Assembly (NCBI GenBank): GCA_963710975.1
Contig: CAVQCG010000005.1
Location: 989,027 to 1,053,026 of the forward strand
Reading direction: 5' to 3'
DNA from: JBBQXH01 sp963710975
GTDB taxonomy: Bacteria; Actinomycetota; Thermoleophilia; Gaiellales; Gaiellaceae
Length of the DNA stretch: 64,000 nt
Shown: positions 1-8,384 of the stretch, piece by piece
Layout: each line of letters starts with the position of its first letter
Numbering within the stretch: position 1 is the stretch's first letter
Translations under genes and position numbers: made by a program
Notes under the pieces: model-generated
The model's database searches: none
What the model was told of the DNA's origin: nothing
The model's input: only the letters and a program-made list of their open reading frames with translations

Positions 1-1
1 C

Positions 2-190
2 CCGAGGCACTTCCGCTTGCCCCGTCCGGACGAGAACGCGTGCGTCGGCCGCGGGAGCATCGAGGTGCCGTTCCGGGAAGCAGGTCGGGCGTTCTACCTC
101 TGGATCAGCGTCGGTCCGCAGGCCAGCCGTGCCACGCGGTCCGACCTCCGGCGAATCCTCGCAAGCCTCCGGATCGACCGTCTGGGCTGA
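2..190 (+). CDS. C-terminal fragment of an unidentified protein (5' end outside window)
   Basis: Reading from base 2, an uninterrupted frame of 62 codons runs to a TGA at 188-190, six bases before the convergent stop of the next gene. The peptide reads like a genuine C-terminus: a hydrophobic strand (AGRAFYLWISVG) followed by a basic helix (ATRSDLRRILASLRI). Codons are strongly G/C-ending, as in the neighbours. No domain can be named from so short a tail. The competing frame from base 40 lacks this character and runs through the neighbouring gene's stop region, so I treat it as a shadow. Confidence 0.55.
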   Translation, partial: PRHFRLPRPDENACVGRGSIEVPFREAGRAFYLWISVGPQASRATRSDLRRILASLRIDRLG

Positions 191-195
191 CCGTA

Positions 196-1179
196 TCACG
201 TACCGCGCTCGGCGCGGACGACCGCCGGGCGCGCGCTCCGCCAGAGCAGGATCACGCCGCCCGGCAGGCAGCTCGCGATCGAGACGGCGAAGAAGAGAAA
301 CCCGGTCGCGAACGCGGCATCGGCATCCACGCCGAAGCGACCGAGGAACGCGACGAAGAACGCCTCTCGGAGACCGAGGCCGTTGATCGTGAACGGCACC
401 ATCATCACGAGGAACAGCAACGGGCCGAGGATCACGTACACGAGCGGCGAGACGTCGACGCCGACAGCAAGCCCGCAGAGCCAGATCGCCACGACGCGGA
501 AGAACTGCATGACCACCGTGACGATGAGGACGGCGACGAGCGCCCCCGGATGCCCACGATACGCGTGCATCGCCCGGTAGACGGCCCTCCCTGCCCGCTC
601 TAGCCGGATCTTGGAAGCGAACGGCGCAACGGCTCGCAGCAGCACCGCGGCGCGCTTCGAGAAGAGCAGCACGAACCCGGCCGCGACGAGTGCCAGGAAC
701 ACGACCTCGATGGCGACGAGATACTGGATTCCGTCGTACCGACCGATCGCGACCACGAGCCCGATCGCCACCATGACGAGCGTTCCGGCAGCGCCGATGA
801 CGCGCTCGAGGATGACGGCTCCGGCGACCTCGCCCTTGAGCTCGGGCTTGCGGCGCGAGTGCTCGATGATCCGGGCGGCATCACCACCGACCCCTGTCGG
901 AAGCACCTGCCCGGCGGCGTTGCCGATGAAGTAGAGCTTCGTGAGCCATCCCAGCGGCTCCACGATCCCCCTTGCAGCGAGGAGGATCTGCCAGCGCCAC
1001 GCCATGCCGACGGTCGTGGCGAGGAAGATCGCGAGCGCCGCAAGCAGGTAGAGGCCATTCGCGCTGCCGATCAACTTGACCGTCTGGCCGATGTTGATCT
1101 GCCAGACCAGGTAGGCGATCACGCCGACGCTCAGGAGAATCTTGAGCGAGATCGAGGCGGGACGAGGAAGCCTGCTCAC
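196..1179 (-). CDS. LPG-synthase-type transmembrane (UPF0104/AglD-like) protein
   Basis: A 327-residue polytopic membrane protein with about eight hydrophobic segments, the first at residues 12-30 and the last near 285-310. It contains the family signature GNAAGQVLPTGVGGDAARI around residues 87-105 and matches the usual length of the stand-alone transmembrane domain of lysylphosphatidylglycerol synthase. Members are thought to move lipids or glycolipids across the membrane, but most are uncharacterised. There is no C-terminal aminoacyl-transferase domain, so it is not an MprF-type synthase. The start overlaps the stop of the upstream aminotransferase gene by 4 bases, so it is probably the last gene of the minus-strand glycan operon. 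A role in assembling or translocating a lipid-linked glycan is inferred from context. Confidence 0.8.
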   Translation of the reverse strand: MSRLPRPASISLKILLSVGVIAYLVWQINIGQTVKLIGSANGLYLLAALAIFLATTVGMAWRWQILLAARGIVEPLGWLTKLYFIGNAAGQVLPTGVGGDAARIIEHSRRKPELKGEVAGAVILERVIGAAGTLVMVAIGLVVAIGRYDGIQYLVAIEVVFLALVAAGFVLLFSKRAAVLLRAVAPFASKIRLERAGRAVYRAMHAYRGHPGALVAVLIVTVVMQFFRVVAIWLCGLAVGVDVSPLVYVILGPLLFLVMMVPFTINGLGLREAFFVAFLGRFGVDADAAFATGFLFFAVSIASCLPGGVILLWRSARPAVVRAERGT

Positions 1180-2321
1180 AGGCCGGCAAACCTCCGGTGC
1201 ACGCGCCGGAGCGCCTCGATCGCATCATCGATGTCGGTGCTGTCGTGCGCGGGCGAGAGCGGGAGCGACAGTACCTCCGAGCCGGCTTTCTCCGCCACCG
1301 GAAGAGGTTCGGTGGGAACGTGCTCGCGGTAGTACGTCAGGCGATGCACCGGAAGGAAGTGAATGCTCGTGCCGATGTTCTCGGCGGCGAGCGCCTCCTG
1401 GTAGGCGTCACGACTCGCACCAGCCCGCTCGGCGTCGATACGAACGACATAGAGGTGCAGGGCGTGCGTGTCGCGCGGATCCCGCGCGAGCGGCTCGATG
1501 CCTTCGAGGTCGGCGATCGCCTCGTCGTAGGCGGCCACGTGGCGGAGCCTGATCTGGCGATGCTGGTCCAGCTTGTCGAGCTGGCACAGGGCGACCGCGG
1601 CGTTGAGGTCGGCGAGGTTCGCCTTGAAGCCGGCCGTGCGAATGTCGTAGAGCGACCCATGGCCCCGCCGCGTCAGCCGCAGCTCGCGCACCTCGTCCGC
1701 GAGGTCGTCCAGGTCGGTCGTGATCACGCCGCCTTCGCCAGCGGCGACGTTCTTCGTCGCGTAGAGCGAGAAGCATGTCGCGTCGGCGACCGCCCCGACC
1801 TTCTGGCCCCGGTATTCGCTCTCCACGGCGTGCGCCGCATCCTCGACCACCAGCCAACCGTGCTCACGGGCGAGGGACATGATGGGCCCGAGGTCACTCG
1901 GCTGTCCGGCGAGGTCGACCGGCATGACAGCGCGCGTCCGTCCCGTCGCCGCGGCCTCGATGGCCTCCGGGTCGATGTTCAGGTCGCTGTCGCGGACGTC
2001 GCAGAAGACCGGGGTCGCGCCTGTATGAACGATGACGTTCGCCGTGGCGGGCCACGTGATCGGCGTCGTGATGACCTCGTCGCCCGGACCGATTCCGGCG
2101 GCGGCAAGCGAAAGATGCATCGCCGCCGTTCCCGACGACACCGCAAGCGCATGCTTCACACCGACGTAGTCTGCGAAGCGACGCTCGAGCTCGGCAGCCC
2201 GCGGGCCTGTCGTCAGCCACCCCGAACGGAGCGCATCCGCGACCGCTTCGATCTCCTCCTCGCCAACAGCCGGAGGCTGGAACGACAGGAAGCTTGTCCT
2301 AGCCGGTCGCGTGCTCGACAT
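1176..2321 (-). CDS. DegT/DnrJ/EryC1/StrS family PLP aminotransferase
   Basis: A 381-residue sugar aminotransferase of fold type I. The PLP-ring aspartate lies in VVEDAAHA (Asp161) and the Schiff-base lysine in FSLYATKNVAAGEGG (Lys190); residues 60-66 (AVSSGTAA) form the phosphate-binding loop. The family transfers an amino group from glutamate or glutamine to a keto-sugar nucleotide. I place the start at ATG 2321: an upstream in-frame ATG at 2483 would add 54 low-complexity residues lying wholly inside the preceding ATP-grasp gene. With the ATG at 2321 the overlap is 23 bases, suggesting translational coupling. Together with the SDR at 3624-4640 it would make an amino-sugar or amino-acyl precursor; the exact substrate cannot be read from sequence. 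Confidence 0.85.
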   Translation of the reverse strand: MSSTRPARTSFLSFQPPAVGEEEIEAVADALRSGWLTTGPRAAELERRFADYVGVKHALAVSSGTAAMHLSLAAAGIGPGDEVITTPITWPATANVIVHTGATPVFCDVRDSDLNIDPEAIEAAATGRTRAVMPVDLAGQPSDLGPIMSLAREHGWLVVEDAAHAVESEYRGQKVGAVADATCFSLYATKNVAAGEGGVITTDLDDLADEVRELRLTRRGHGSLYDIRTAGFKANLADLNAAVALCQLDKLDQHRQIRLRHVAAYDEAIADLEGIEPLARDPRDTHALHLYVVRIDAERAGASRDAYQEALAAENIGTSIHFLPVHRLTYYREHVPTEPLPVAEKAGSEVLSLPLSPAHDSTDIDDAIEALRRVHRRFAGL

Positions 2322-3549
2322 CTCTCGTCTCGAACTGTACGAGCCCGGCCGCTTGGTCGGCGGCGGCGAGAGCCTCCTCGCGCGAGCTGCCCGTCGCGAG
2401 AACGAAGCCCGCACGGTCGGCGCCTCGACGCAGCGGACCGAAGACCCATCCGGGCCTGCGGTAGACGCGCGCGTCGAGGACACCCGGGACTGCGAGCGCG
2501 GCCTCGATCCCGGAGACGGCGACGAGCTCGCCGGGACGAGCGACGAGGAATCGCACGCAGGCGCCGCCTCGCCCTTGCGGCTGTGGCGGATCGGGCTCCT
2601 CGCCGAGGGCCGCGGCGAGCGTGAGAGCGTTCAGGTCGACCCCGGTCGCCGCCTCACAGAGCTCCGCGTCGTGACCGCCACCGACCCGGGCAGCGAGTTC
2701 GACGACCCGGGGGCCGTCCGGGCCATGGACGATCTGGGTGTATGTCGGCCCATCCTCGACGCCAAGCGCATGGGCCGCACGCCTGGCGGCATCGACAGCA
2801 TCGTCGGCGCCGGCGCTCGGCCAGACGTGCGCGAGAGCGACACCGAACGCGGGTGGATCTGCCGTGAGTCGATCCGTGACGGTCAATGGGAAGAAGCGCC
2901 CTCGGATCGAGAATGCGTTGACGGTGACCTCCCGGCCGGGAACCAGCTCCTCGATCAGACAGAGGCGGTTGCGTGACACCTGGAGTGCCATTTCGACCGC
3001 CTCGGCGAGGCCGGCCGGCTCACCGAGCAGCGACAGGCCTCGCTGGCCCTGCCTGTCGGGCGCCTTGACGACGCAAGGAAACCCGATCTCACGAGCCGCC
3101 GGCTCCGCGTCCTCGAGCGACGAGCAGACGACAAAGCGGGGCTGCGGCACACCGCGCTCGGCGAAGCGGTCCCGCTGGCGCAGTTTCGAGACGCAGCGAG
3201 CCGCCGTGTCCGGGTCGATCGGGTGCGACACCCCGAGGTGGGCGGCGATCCGCGCCGCAATCGCAACGGGCCAGTCGCTGCCGGGCGAAACGACCCCGTC
3301 GATGTCCTCGGCCCGTGCGAGCCGGTCGAGTCCTTCCTCGTCCTCGGTCGATACGATCGCGCGCCGGTCCGCGTACTCGAACCCCGGAGCCGACGGATCG
3401 CGGTCGCAAGCGATCACGAAGAGGCCGCGCTCTCGCGCGGCCCGCAGAAGCCCGAGCTGCGCCGGCCCCGCGCCTAGGACGAGGAGACGGGGGATGACGT
3501 CTGCGGTTCTCCCGGTGACACCACCGTGCTCTCGAGGGTCGACGAGCAA
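2299..3549 (-). CDS. ATP-grasp superfamily ligase
   Basis: About 416 residues with the biotin-carboxylase/CPSase-like ATP-grasp layout: an N-terminal Rossmann-like preATP domain starting LLVLGAGPAQLGLLRAARER, a central ATP-grasp part with GFPCVVKAPDRQGQRGL (ATP-binding lysine and glycine loop) and LIEELVPGREVTVNAFS, and the metal-binding end VVELAARVGGGHDAEL. Such enzymes join a carboxylate to an amine through an acyl phosphate, here perhaps an amino acid to an amino sugar. The start is uncertain: TTG at 3549 is the only start codon before the conserved domain, has no good ribosome-binding site, and lies at the edge of the repeat element at 3545-3624. It shares an operon with the aminotransferase that follows. 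Confidence 0.8.
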   Translation of the reverse strand: MLVDPREHGGVTGRTADVIPRLLVLGAGPAQLGLLRAARERGLFVIACDRDPSAPGFEYADRRAIVSTEDEEGLDRLARAEDIDGVVSPGSDWPVAIAARIAAHLGVSHPIDPDTAARCVSKLRQRDRFAERGVPQPRFVVCSSLEDAEPAAREIGFPCVVKAPDRQGQRGLSLLGEPAGLAEAVEMALQVSRNRLCLIEELVPGREVTVNAFSIRGRFFPLTVTDRLTADPPAFGVALAHVWPSAGADDAVDAARRAAHALGVEDGPTYTQIVHGPDGPRVVELAARVGGGHDAELCEAATGVDLNALTLAAALGEEPDPPQPQGRGGACVRFLVARPGELVAVSGIEAALAVPGVLDARVYRRPGWVFGPLRRGADRAGFVLATGSSREEALAAADQAAGLVQFETRDVEHATG

Positions 3550-3624
3550 GCCAGGCTAGGACGCAGGGGACGCCCATATCGGCCTGAGATATGGGCGCGC
3601 CCGAGGACGACGCATGACGCCGCT
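3545..3624. repeat. Interspersed palindromic element, copy A
   Basis: An 80-base intergenic element whose second copy lies at 15560-15637. Shared blocks on the plus strand are AGCAAGCC, AGGACGCAGGG, GGGCGCG and GAGGACG. The centre is a perfect 10-bp inverted repeat (3571-3580 with 3588-3597) around a 7-base loop. It fills the whole gap between the SDR stop and the ATP-grasp gene, inside an operon. Its position in the middle of an operon fits a REP/BIME-like mobile repeat better than a riboswitch, but the paired changes between copies mean a functional RNA hairpin cannot be excluded. Confidence 0.6.
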
Positions 3625-4640
3625 CAGCGGCCTTCGAGAGTGCGGATCGTGTCGCCGGGCGAGCCGCGATAGATCGACTGCCACCACGGCCCGTTGCTCG
3701 CGTACCACGCGATCGTCCGCTCGAGTCCGGCCTCGAAGGTCGTCTGTGCGCGCCAGCCGAGGAGACGTTCAGCCTTGTCGGTCGATCCGATATGGCGATC
3801 GACCTGACCGAGCCGCTCGTCGACGTTCGTCTTCAGCGACGAGGGCTTGTCGAGGCCTGCCAGGACCATGTCGGCGATATCCGACACCGAGATGTCGACC
3901 CCTGTCGCCACGTTGACGACCTCGCCCGCGATCGTGTCTATGTCGGCCTCGATCACGGCCTCGATCGCCTCGGCGTCGTCATCGACGAACAGCCAGTCGC
4001 GGCTCGCCCGGCCCTGCCCGTGAATGGTCAGCGGCTCGTCCAGGAGGGCTTGCGTGATGAAGCGAGGGATGACCTTCTCGGGATGCTGATACGGGCCGTA
4101 GTTGTTGAACGGGCGGACGATCACGACCGGGAGGTCATACGTCGTGAAGTACGAGTATGCGAGCCGGTCACCCCCGGCCTTTGTCGCCGCATAGGGACTC
4201 CGCGGATTGAGCGGGTGCTCCTCGTCCATCGGATCGGTCTCGGCCGTGCCGTACACCTCGCTGGACGAGATGAGGATGAACCGCTCGACCGGCGCCGCGC
4301 GTATCGCGTCGAGCATGATCTGCGTTCCCTCGACGTTCGTCGTGACGAACTCGGAGGCGCCCTCGGCGATCGACTTCTCGACGTGCGACTCGGCCGCAGC
4401 GTTCACGATCACGTCGACCTCGGCGACGACTTCCCGCACGAGCTCCGGATCGCGAATGTCGCCGTGCACGAACGAAAGGCGCTCGTGGCCCATCACGTCG
4501 GCCAGGTTGTCCGTGTTTCCCGCATACGTCAGCGCGTCGAGCGAGACGACCTCGTACGGGGTCCGCGCGAGGATGTGACGAATGAAGTTCGACGGGATGA
4601 ACCCGCAGCCGCCGGTGACGAGAACGCGCTTCGGCGTCAA
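3624..4640 (-). CDS. NAD-dependent nucleotide-sugar epimerase/dehydratase (RmlB/GMD-like SDR)
   Basis: A 338-residue extended SDR. The cofactor loop is TGGCGFIPSNF (residues 9-19, with Pro where most members have Gly), and the catalytic pair is Tyr150/Lys154 in SPYAATKAGG. The region PFNNYGPYQHPEKVIPRF and HGQGRASRDWLFVDD are typical of nucleotide-sugar dehydratases. The dehydration motif that is STDEVYG in RmlB is SSSEVYG here, as in GDP-mannose dehydratases, epimerases and decarboxylases, so I do not assign rmlB. The start is TTG 4640: its TGA-overlapping TTGA junction with the upstream glycosyltransferase and an AGGAGCT Shine-Dalgarno just upstream decide this. A longer in-frame ORF to 5174 is only a shadow inside the glycosyltransferase gene. 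Confidence 0.82.
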   Translation of the reverse strand: MTPKRVLVTGGCGFIPSNFIRHILARTPYEVVSLDALTYAGNTDNLADVMGHERLSFVHGDIRDPELVREVVAEVDVIVNAAAESHVEKSIAEGASEFVTTNVEGTQIMLDAIRAAPVERFILISSSEVYGTAETDPMDEEHPLNPRSPYAATKAGGDRLAYSYFTTYDLPVVIVRPFNNYGPYQHPEKVIPRFITQALLDEPLTIHGQGRASRDWLFVDDDAEAIEAVIEADIDTIAGEVVNVATGVDISVSDIADMVLAGLDKPSSLKTNVDERLGQVDRHIGSTDKAERLLGWRAQTTFEAGLERTIAWYASNGPWWQSIYRGSPGDTIRTLEGR

Positions 4641-5608
4641 CTGAGCTCCTTTTCGATCGTGTAGAGAGGGCGCCCCTCGACGTCGCGCTGGATGCGTCCG
4701 AGGTATTCGCCGACGAGCGCGAGGATGTACCCCTGCAGGCCGAGCACGCCGAGCACGAGCCCAGCCAGGAACAGGAGTCCCGGAAAGTCGCCGTTCAGGA
4801 TCCACGCAACCAGGCCCCAGACGACGACCGCCATCGAAGCGAGCGTGCAGACCGTCCCCAGGACGACCCCCGCCTGCTGGATCGGCTGCGGCCAGAAGCC
4901 GGCGAGCACGTGGAGTGCGAGACGCGTGAGGCGCAGGGGCGAGTAGCGTGAGCTGTCCTGGCGCGCGCGATGCTGAAGCTCTACTTCCGTCACGCTCGCT
5001 CCGGTCGAGAGCACGAGGGCCTTCGTAAACTTCTGCTTCCCGATCGAGCCGATCACGGGCGTCAATGCCTCGCGCCGGTATGCGTTGAACGCGCAGCCGA
5101 AGTCCGAGATGTCGGCATTCGTGAACCGTCGGAGCATCCCGTTGATGAGCCGGGACGGCACCGTCCTCCCCCACGAGTCCTCGCGCCCGGCGCGTCGCCC
5201 GCTGGCGACGTCCGAGCCGGCCTCGACGGCCGCGACGAGCTTAGGGAGGTCGGTCGGCGCATTCTGAAGGTCGGCGTCCATTGTCACGACGATCTCGCCG
5301 CGGGATCTCACCATGCCCGCATGCATCGCAGGGTGCTGGCCGAAGTTGCGCTTGAAGCGAACGGCCCGAACGTGAGGGTCGGCTGCATGGAGTCGCTCGA
5401 GGATCGACCAGGTGCGGTCGGTTGAGCCGTCGTCGACGACGATCAGCTCGTACGGCCGCCCCATCCCGTCGAGGACGTCGATCGTCTGCCGGTAGACGTC
5501 TTCGAGTGTCGGCTCCTCGTTCAGGACAGGTACGACGACGGATATCTCGGGGATGGCGTCCCCCGCCACAACCGTCGCCGGACGGGCGGCAAACTCGGTA
5601 TGCGTCAT
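4637..5608 (-). CDS. Family 2 glycosyltransferase, polyprenyl-phosphate (ArnC/GtrB-like) type
   Basis: A 323-residue enzyme with a GT-A domain at residues 1-230 (start EISVVVPVLNEEPTLEDV, nucleotide site IVVDDGSTDRT, catalytic DxD in MDADLQNAP) followed by two hydrophobic helices at about 235-260 and 270-300. This is the layout of undecaprenyl-phosphate mannosyl/glucosyl/4-amino-arabinosyl transferases, which load one sugar onto a lipid carrier at the cytoplasmic face. It lies 39 bases downstream of a sulfotransferase gene and overlaps the SDR by 4 bases (TTGA), so all belong to one transcript. The sugar donor is not identifiable. Confidence 0.88.
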   Translation of the reverse strand: MTHTEFAARPATVVAGDAIPEISVVVPVLNEEPTLEDVYRQTIDVLDGMGRPYELIVVDDGSTDRTWSILERLHAADPHVRAVRFKRNFGQHPAMHAGMVRSRGEIVVTMDADLQNAPTDLPKLVAAVEAGSDVASGRRAGREDSWGRTVPSRLINGMLRRFTNADISDFGCAFNAYRREALTPVIGSIGKQKFTKALVLSTGASVTEVELQHRARQDSSRYSPLRLTRLALHVLAGFWPQPIQQAGVVLGTVCTLASMAVVVWGLVAWILNGDFPGLLFLAGLVLGVLGLQGYILALVGEYLGRIQRDVEGRPLYTIEKELS

Positions 5609-5647
5609 GGTTTTCGCTGCACCGTCGGACTCCGATGCTAGCAGCCG

Positions 5648-6418
5648 CTACCTCGATCGAGGCAGGTCGTGCAGGCTGTAGCCAAACGGCTTGACCTCGG
5701 ACTCGAACCGCCGCCGGAGGCGCCCTAGGCGGGTACGGCCCACCGGGCCGCGCCCGAGCTCGTGCCACCGATCGAAGTATGCGTCGTTCCCGTCCGCGCG
5801 GATCTCGAGCGTCAACGGGTGCGTCTCGAGACCGAGGAACGTGGAGACCGAGTCGAGACACGCCTGGGGATTCGCCACGAGGTCCTCATAGCGGATGACC
5901 TGGATCCGCGAAAGGTGCGGCCTGTCCCCGGCGAACGTTCGATGACTCACGACCCAGTGCTCGAGCAGCGACGAGAGCGAGGTCTTCGACCATTTCTGCG
6001 TCGCGAGCGAGACGGCGATCGGGTGCCGCGTCACCACGATGAACGACGACTCCGGATACAACGCCTGCAGGAACCGCGTGCGAATGAGGTTCGGCGGCGA
6101 CTTCTCGACGAGGACCGGCCGATCGAGATCCCAGTGCGGCGCCCACTCCTCGAGCAGCCTGGCTGCGTTCTCAGGCGACACGAGCTGAGAGCTTTCGGTG
6201 AGGTGCGCCTCGGCCGCGAAGCCGAACTTCCCTGGGCCGCCGTACGTACGCGCCGGCGGATAGACGCTCTGGAGATGCTGGCCCTCGTCGGCTGGAACTC
6301 CGGTGTCCGAGAAGCCGCTGACGAAGGGATGCTCGGCGAGACACCGCCCCAGGAGAGTCGTGCCGCTGCGGTGCAGACCGCCGATGAAGACGAGGCGGTG
6401 CGAGGCTGGATCGACCAT
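5648..6418 (-). CDS. PAPS-dependent sulfotransferase family protein
   Basis: A 256-residue protein with the 5'-phosphosulfate loop GGLHRSGTTLLGR at residues 13-25 and a 3'-phosphate-binding segment VVTRHPIAVSLATQKW near residue 130, the two hallmarks of PAPS-binding sulfotransferases. Members transfer sulfate from 3'-phosphoadenylyl sulfate to hydroxyl or amino groups of carbohydrates, lipids or peptides. As first gene of the minus-strand glycan operon it probably sulfates the polysaccharide or glycolipid made here. PAPS could come from Sat and CysC encoded at 24.7-26.5 kb. The acceptor is unknown. Confidence 0.8.
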   Translation of the reverse strand: MVDPASHRLVFIGGLHRSGTTLLGRCLAEHPFVSGFSDTGVPADEGQHLQSVYPPARTYGGPGKFGFAAEAHLTESSQLVSPENAARLLEEWAPHWDLDRPVLVEKSPPNLIRTRFLQALYPESSFIVVTRHPIAVSLATQKWSKTSLSSLLEHWVVSHRTFAGDRPHLSRIQVIRYEDLVANPQACLDSVSTFLGLETHPLTLEIRADGNDAYFDRWHELGRGPVGRTRLGRLRRRFESEVKPFGYSLHDLPRSR

Positions 6419-6462
6419 CGGGCGGAAGCGATCGTATCCAGTCGCGGATGAGGCCGGATGAA

Positions 6463-6491
6463 GGGGAGCCCGGCGCTGGGCCGAGCTCCCC
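6463..6491 (-). terminator. Hairpin terminator after the PepSY gene
   Basis: Perfect 7-bp inverted repeat GGGGAGC / GCTCCCC enclosing a further G/C pairing, 11 bases beyond the stop of the minus-strand gene at 6502-7161. No T-run follows, as is common in actinomycete terminators. Confidence 0.5.
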
Positions 6492-6501
6492 CTGCATGTC
6501 G

Positions 6502-7161
6502 CTATGCGGTGAAGCTGCTCTGCTGATCCGTGCCCTGCTGGTCGCCGTCCGGCCTCTGGCCGTGCTGGTCGACGCTGAGCACGTTGAACTCCTTGTCGAG
6601 ATGGACCGCGACCTCGGTGCCGTCCTGCTTCACGATGTGCACCTCGTACGCACCGCCGCCGCTCGAGTCGGTCTCGGCCCGCTCGACGGTCCCGCCACCG
6701 GTTGCGGCGAGCGCAGCTTTCGTCGCACTCGTCTCGGTGTCGCCCGTCAGCGGTGTCTCGTTCCCCGGCCCGGAGCCGCGATGTCCGGTGTGCTCATCGA
6801 CGCCGACGACGCTGAACTGGGTATCGACGTAGACGGTGACCTCGGACCCGTCGCTCTTCACGATGTGGGCCTCGTACGCGGCGTTGCCGTCCGTGTCGGT
6901 CTCAACCCGCTCGACTGTTCCGCCCCCGACCTTCGCGAGAGCAACCTCTGTCACCTTGCTCGCCGTCTCGCCGGTGAGCGGCGTTTCGTCACCGCGCTGG
7001 TGGTCTCCGCCGTCGCCCGCTGGCTCGACCGTCGTCGACCCGCCGCTCTGCGAGGTCGACCCGTCCGAGTTCTGCACGGCTCCCGCAATCGCGGCGCCCC
7101 CGAGGGCGAACGCCGCGACCGCGACGAGCGCCATGAGCGTCTTCTTGATCGTGCTTGACAC
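6502..7161 (-). CDS. Exported protein with two tandem PepSY-like domains
   Basis: A 219-residue secreted or membrane-anchored protein. After the N-terminal hydrophobic segment (MALVAVAAFALGGAAIA) and a Ser/Gly/Thr-rich linker come two near-identical units, about residues 70-125 and 140-200. Each has the form TPLTG..-K-ALA..GGGTVERVETD...Y..HIVK.DG.EV.V..D..F.V, the pattern of PepSY repeats. PepSY domains are found in inhibitors of peptidases and in sensor proteins of the cell envelope. I choose the GTG start at 7161 because AAAGGGG sits a few bases upstream and the signal peptide follows; a longer frame to 7254 has no support. It is transcribed divergently from the glycosyltransferase at 7260 with a 98-base promoter region between. 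Confidence 0.75.
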   Translation of the reverse strand: MSSTIKKTLMALVAVAAFALGGAAIAGAVQNSDGSTSQSGGSTTVEPAGDGGDHQRGDETPLTGETASKVTEVALAKVGGGTVERVETDTDGNAAYEAHIVKSDGSEVTVYVDTQFSVVGVDEHTGHRGSGPGNETPLTGDTETSATKAALAATGGGTVERAETDSSGGGAYEVHIVKQDGTEVAVHLDKEFNVLSVDQHGQRPDGDQQGTDQQSSFTA

Positions 7162-7259
7162 AGATCCCCTTTCTTCGTTGTCCAGTGAATGGTGGCGACG
7201 GATCCTGAGACCACGCTGGGAAGGAGCTTGGCGGCTCCGTAGAACTACAATCACCGCCC

Positions 7260-8384
7260 GTGCCCGAGAAACCCCTCCGGCTGCTCGGCGTCGCCGACGG
7301 CCGTTCGATCAACGTCCATCGGTGGGCGCGGCGCCTCGTCGAACGCGGCCACGACGTCACACTCGTCAGCGACCGGCTCCCGCCTGGCGGGACGACGGCC
7401 GAGGGTGTCGTCGTTCATGACGTTCGCTCGCTCGAGACGCTCACGTCGGTGCCGCTCGTGCGGCGCGCGCGCATCGGGCCCGCCGTTGCGGCTCTTGCCG
7501 AGGGCCTCGACGTCGATCTCGTGCACGCGCACTACCTCCTGCCCTACGGCTATTGGGCTGCGCGATCGGGCCGGCACCCGCTCGTGATGAGCCCATGGAG
7601 CCGCGATGTCTTCGTCGACGCGAACGAGAAGCGAAAGGGCCGAAAGCGCGCGATCGAGGCGATAGCGGCCTCGGACTACCTCGTCGTCAACTCCGAGGCA
7701 AACCGCCTTGCGTCCATCGACCTCGGTGCCGACCCGGCCCGAATCACCCAGATCATCTGGTACTCGGAGAACGACCGCTTCGCCCCCGACAAGGCAGACC
7801 GCGGCCTGCGCGCGCGACTCGGCTGGCCCGACGACGCGCTCGTCGTCCTCTCGCTCCGCAACTACCGGCCGTACACGAACCTCGACGTCGTCCTGCGTGC
7901 CTTCGCGCGAGCGGCCGCGGACGAGCCTCGGGCCCGCCTTCTGCTTGCCGCGCGAGGTGGGCCGACCCGTCAAGAGCTCGAGGCTCTCGTCGACGAGCTC
8001 GGGATCCGGCCGCTCGTGGCGTTCGGGCGAGTCGAGTGGGAGGATCTCCCCGGCGTTGCCGCCGCTGCAGATGTCGCGATCACGATCGCTGGATCCGACT
8101 CGACGCCGGCATCGCTGCTCGAGGTGATGGCGTCGAGTGTCCCGGTTGTCGCCGGACGAACGTGGTCGATCGACGAATGGATCGGCCCAGGCGAGGGTGG
8201 GGCGCTCGTCGAGTGTCGTGACGAGGACGCTGTCGCAGCCGCGCTCGCGGAGCTGCTCGCGGATCCCGAGCTGCGACGCCGGTACGGTGAACGCAACGAG
8301 CGCGTGGTGCGCGAGCGCCTCGGCGATCCCGGCGAAGAGCTCGAGGCGCTCTATCGCGAGCTGCTTGCCGGGATGACGCCGTGA
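7260..8384 (+). CDS. Family 4 glycosyltransferase (GT-B)
   Basis: A 374-residue GT-B enzyme. The N-terminal domain starts LRLLGVADGRSINVHRWA, a typical acceptor-side glycine loop. The C-terminal domain shows LSLRNYRPYTNLDVVLRAFA, VAFGRVEWEDLPGVAAAADV and the donor-binding TPASLLEVMASSVPVVA in which the ExxxxxxxE motif is recognisable. These enzymes build polysaccharide or glycolipid chains in the cytoplasm. It opens a plus-strand unit; its stop overlaps the start of the next gene as GTGA. The start is GTG 7260. Confidence 0.85.
   Translation: MPEKPLRLLGVADGRSINVHRWARRLVERGHDVTLVSDRLPPGGTTAEGVVVHDVRSLETLTSVPLVRRARIGPAVAALAEGLDVDLVHAHYLLPYGYWAARSGRHPLVMSPWSRDVFVDANEKRKGRKRAIEAIAASDYLVVNSEANRLASIDLGADPARITQIIWYSENDRFAPDKADRGLRARLGWPDDALVVLSLRNYRPYTNLDVVLRAFARAAADEPRARLLLAARGGPTRQELEALVDELGIRPLVAFGRVEWEDLPGVAAAADVAITIAGSDSTPASLLEVMASSVPVVAGRTWSIDEWIGPGEGGALVECRDEDAVAAALAELLADPELRRRYGERNERVVRERLGDPGEELEALYRELLAGMTP

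Noticed and set aside
3545..3624. Riboswitch upstream of the ATP-grasp gene
   Set aside because: No known aptamer consensus fits, and the second copy is inside the unrelated zinc operon, so a ligand-specific riboswitch is unlikely; kept as a repeat.
3624..4640. Assignment as rmlB
   Set aside because: The catalytic Asp of the TDE motif is missing and no rmlA/C/D genes are in the window.
4641..5174. N-terminal extension of the SDR gene to 5174
   Set aside because: The extra 178 residues are out of frame with the glycosyltransferase they overlap and lack any SDR feature; the TTG at 4640 has a proper ribosome-binding site.
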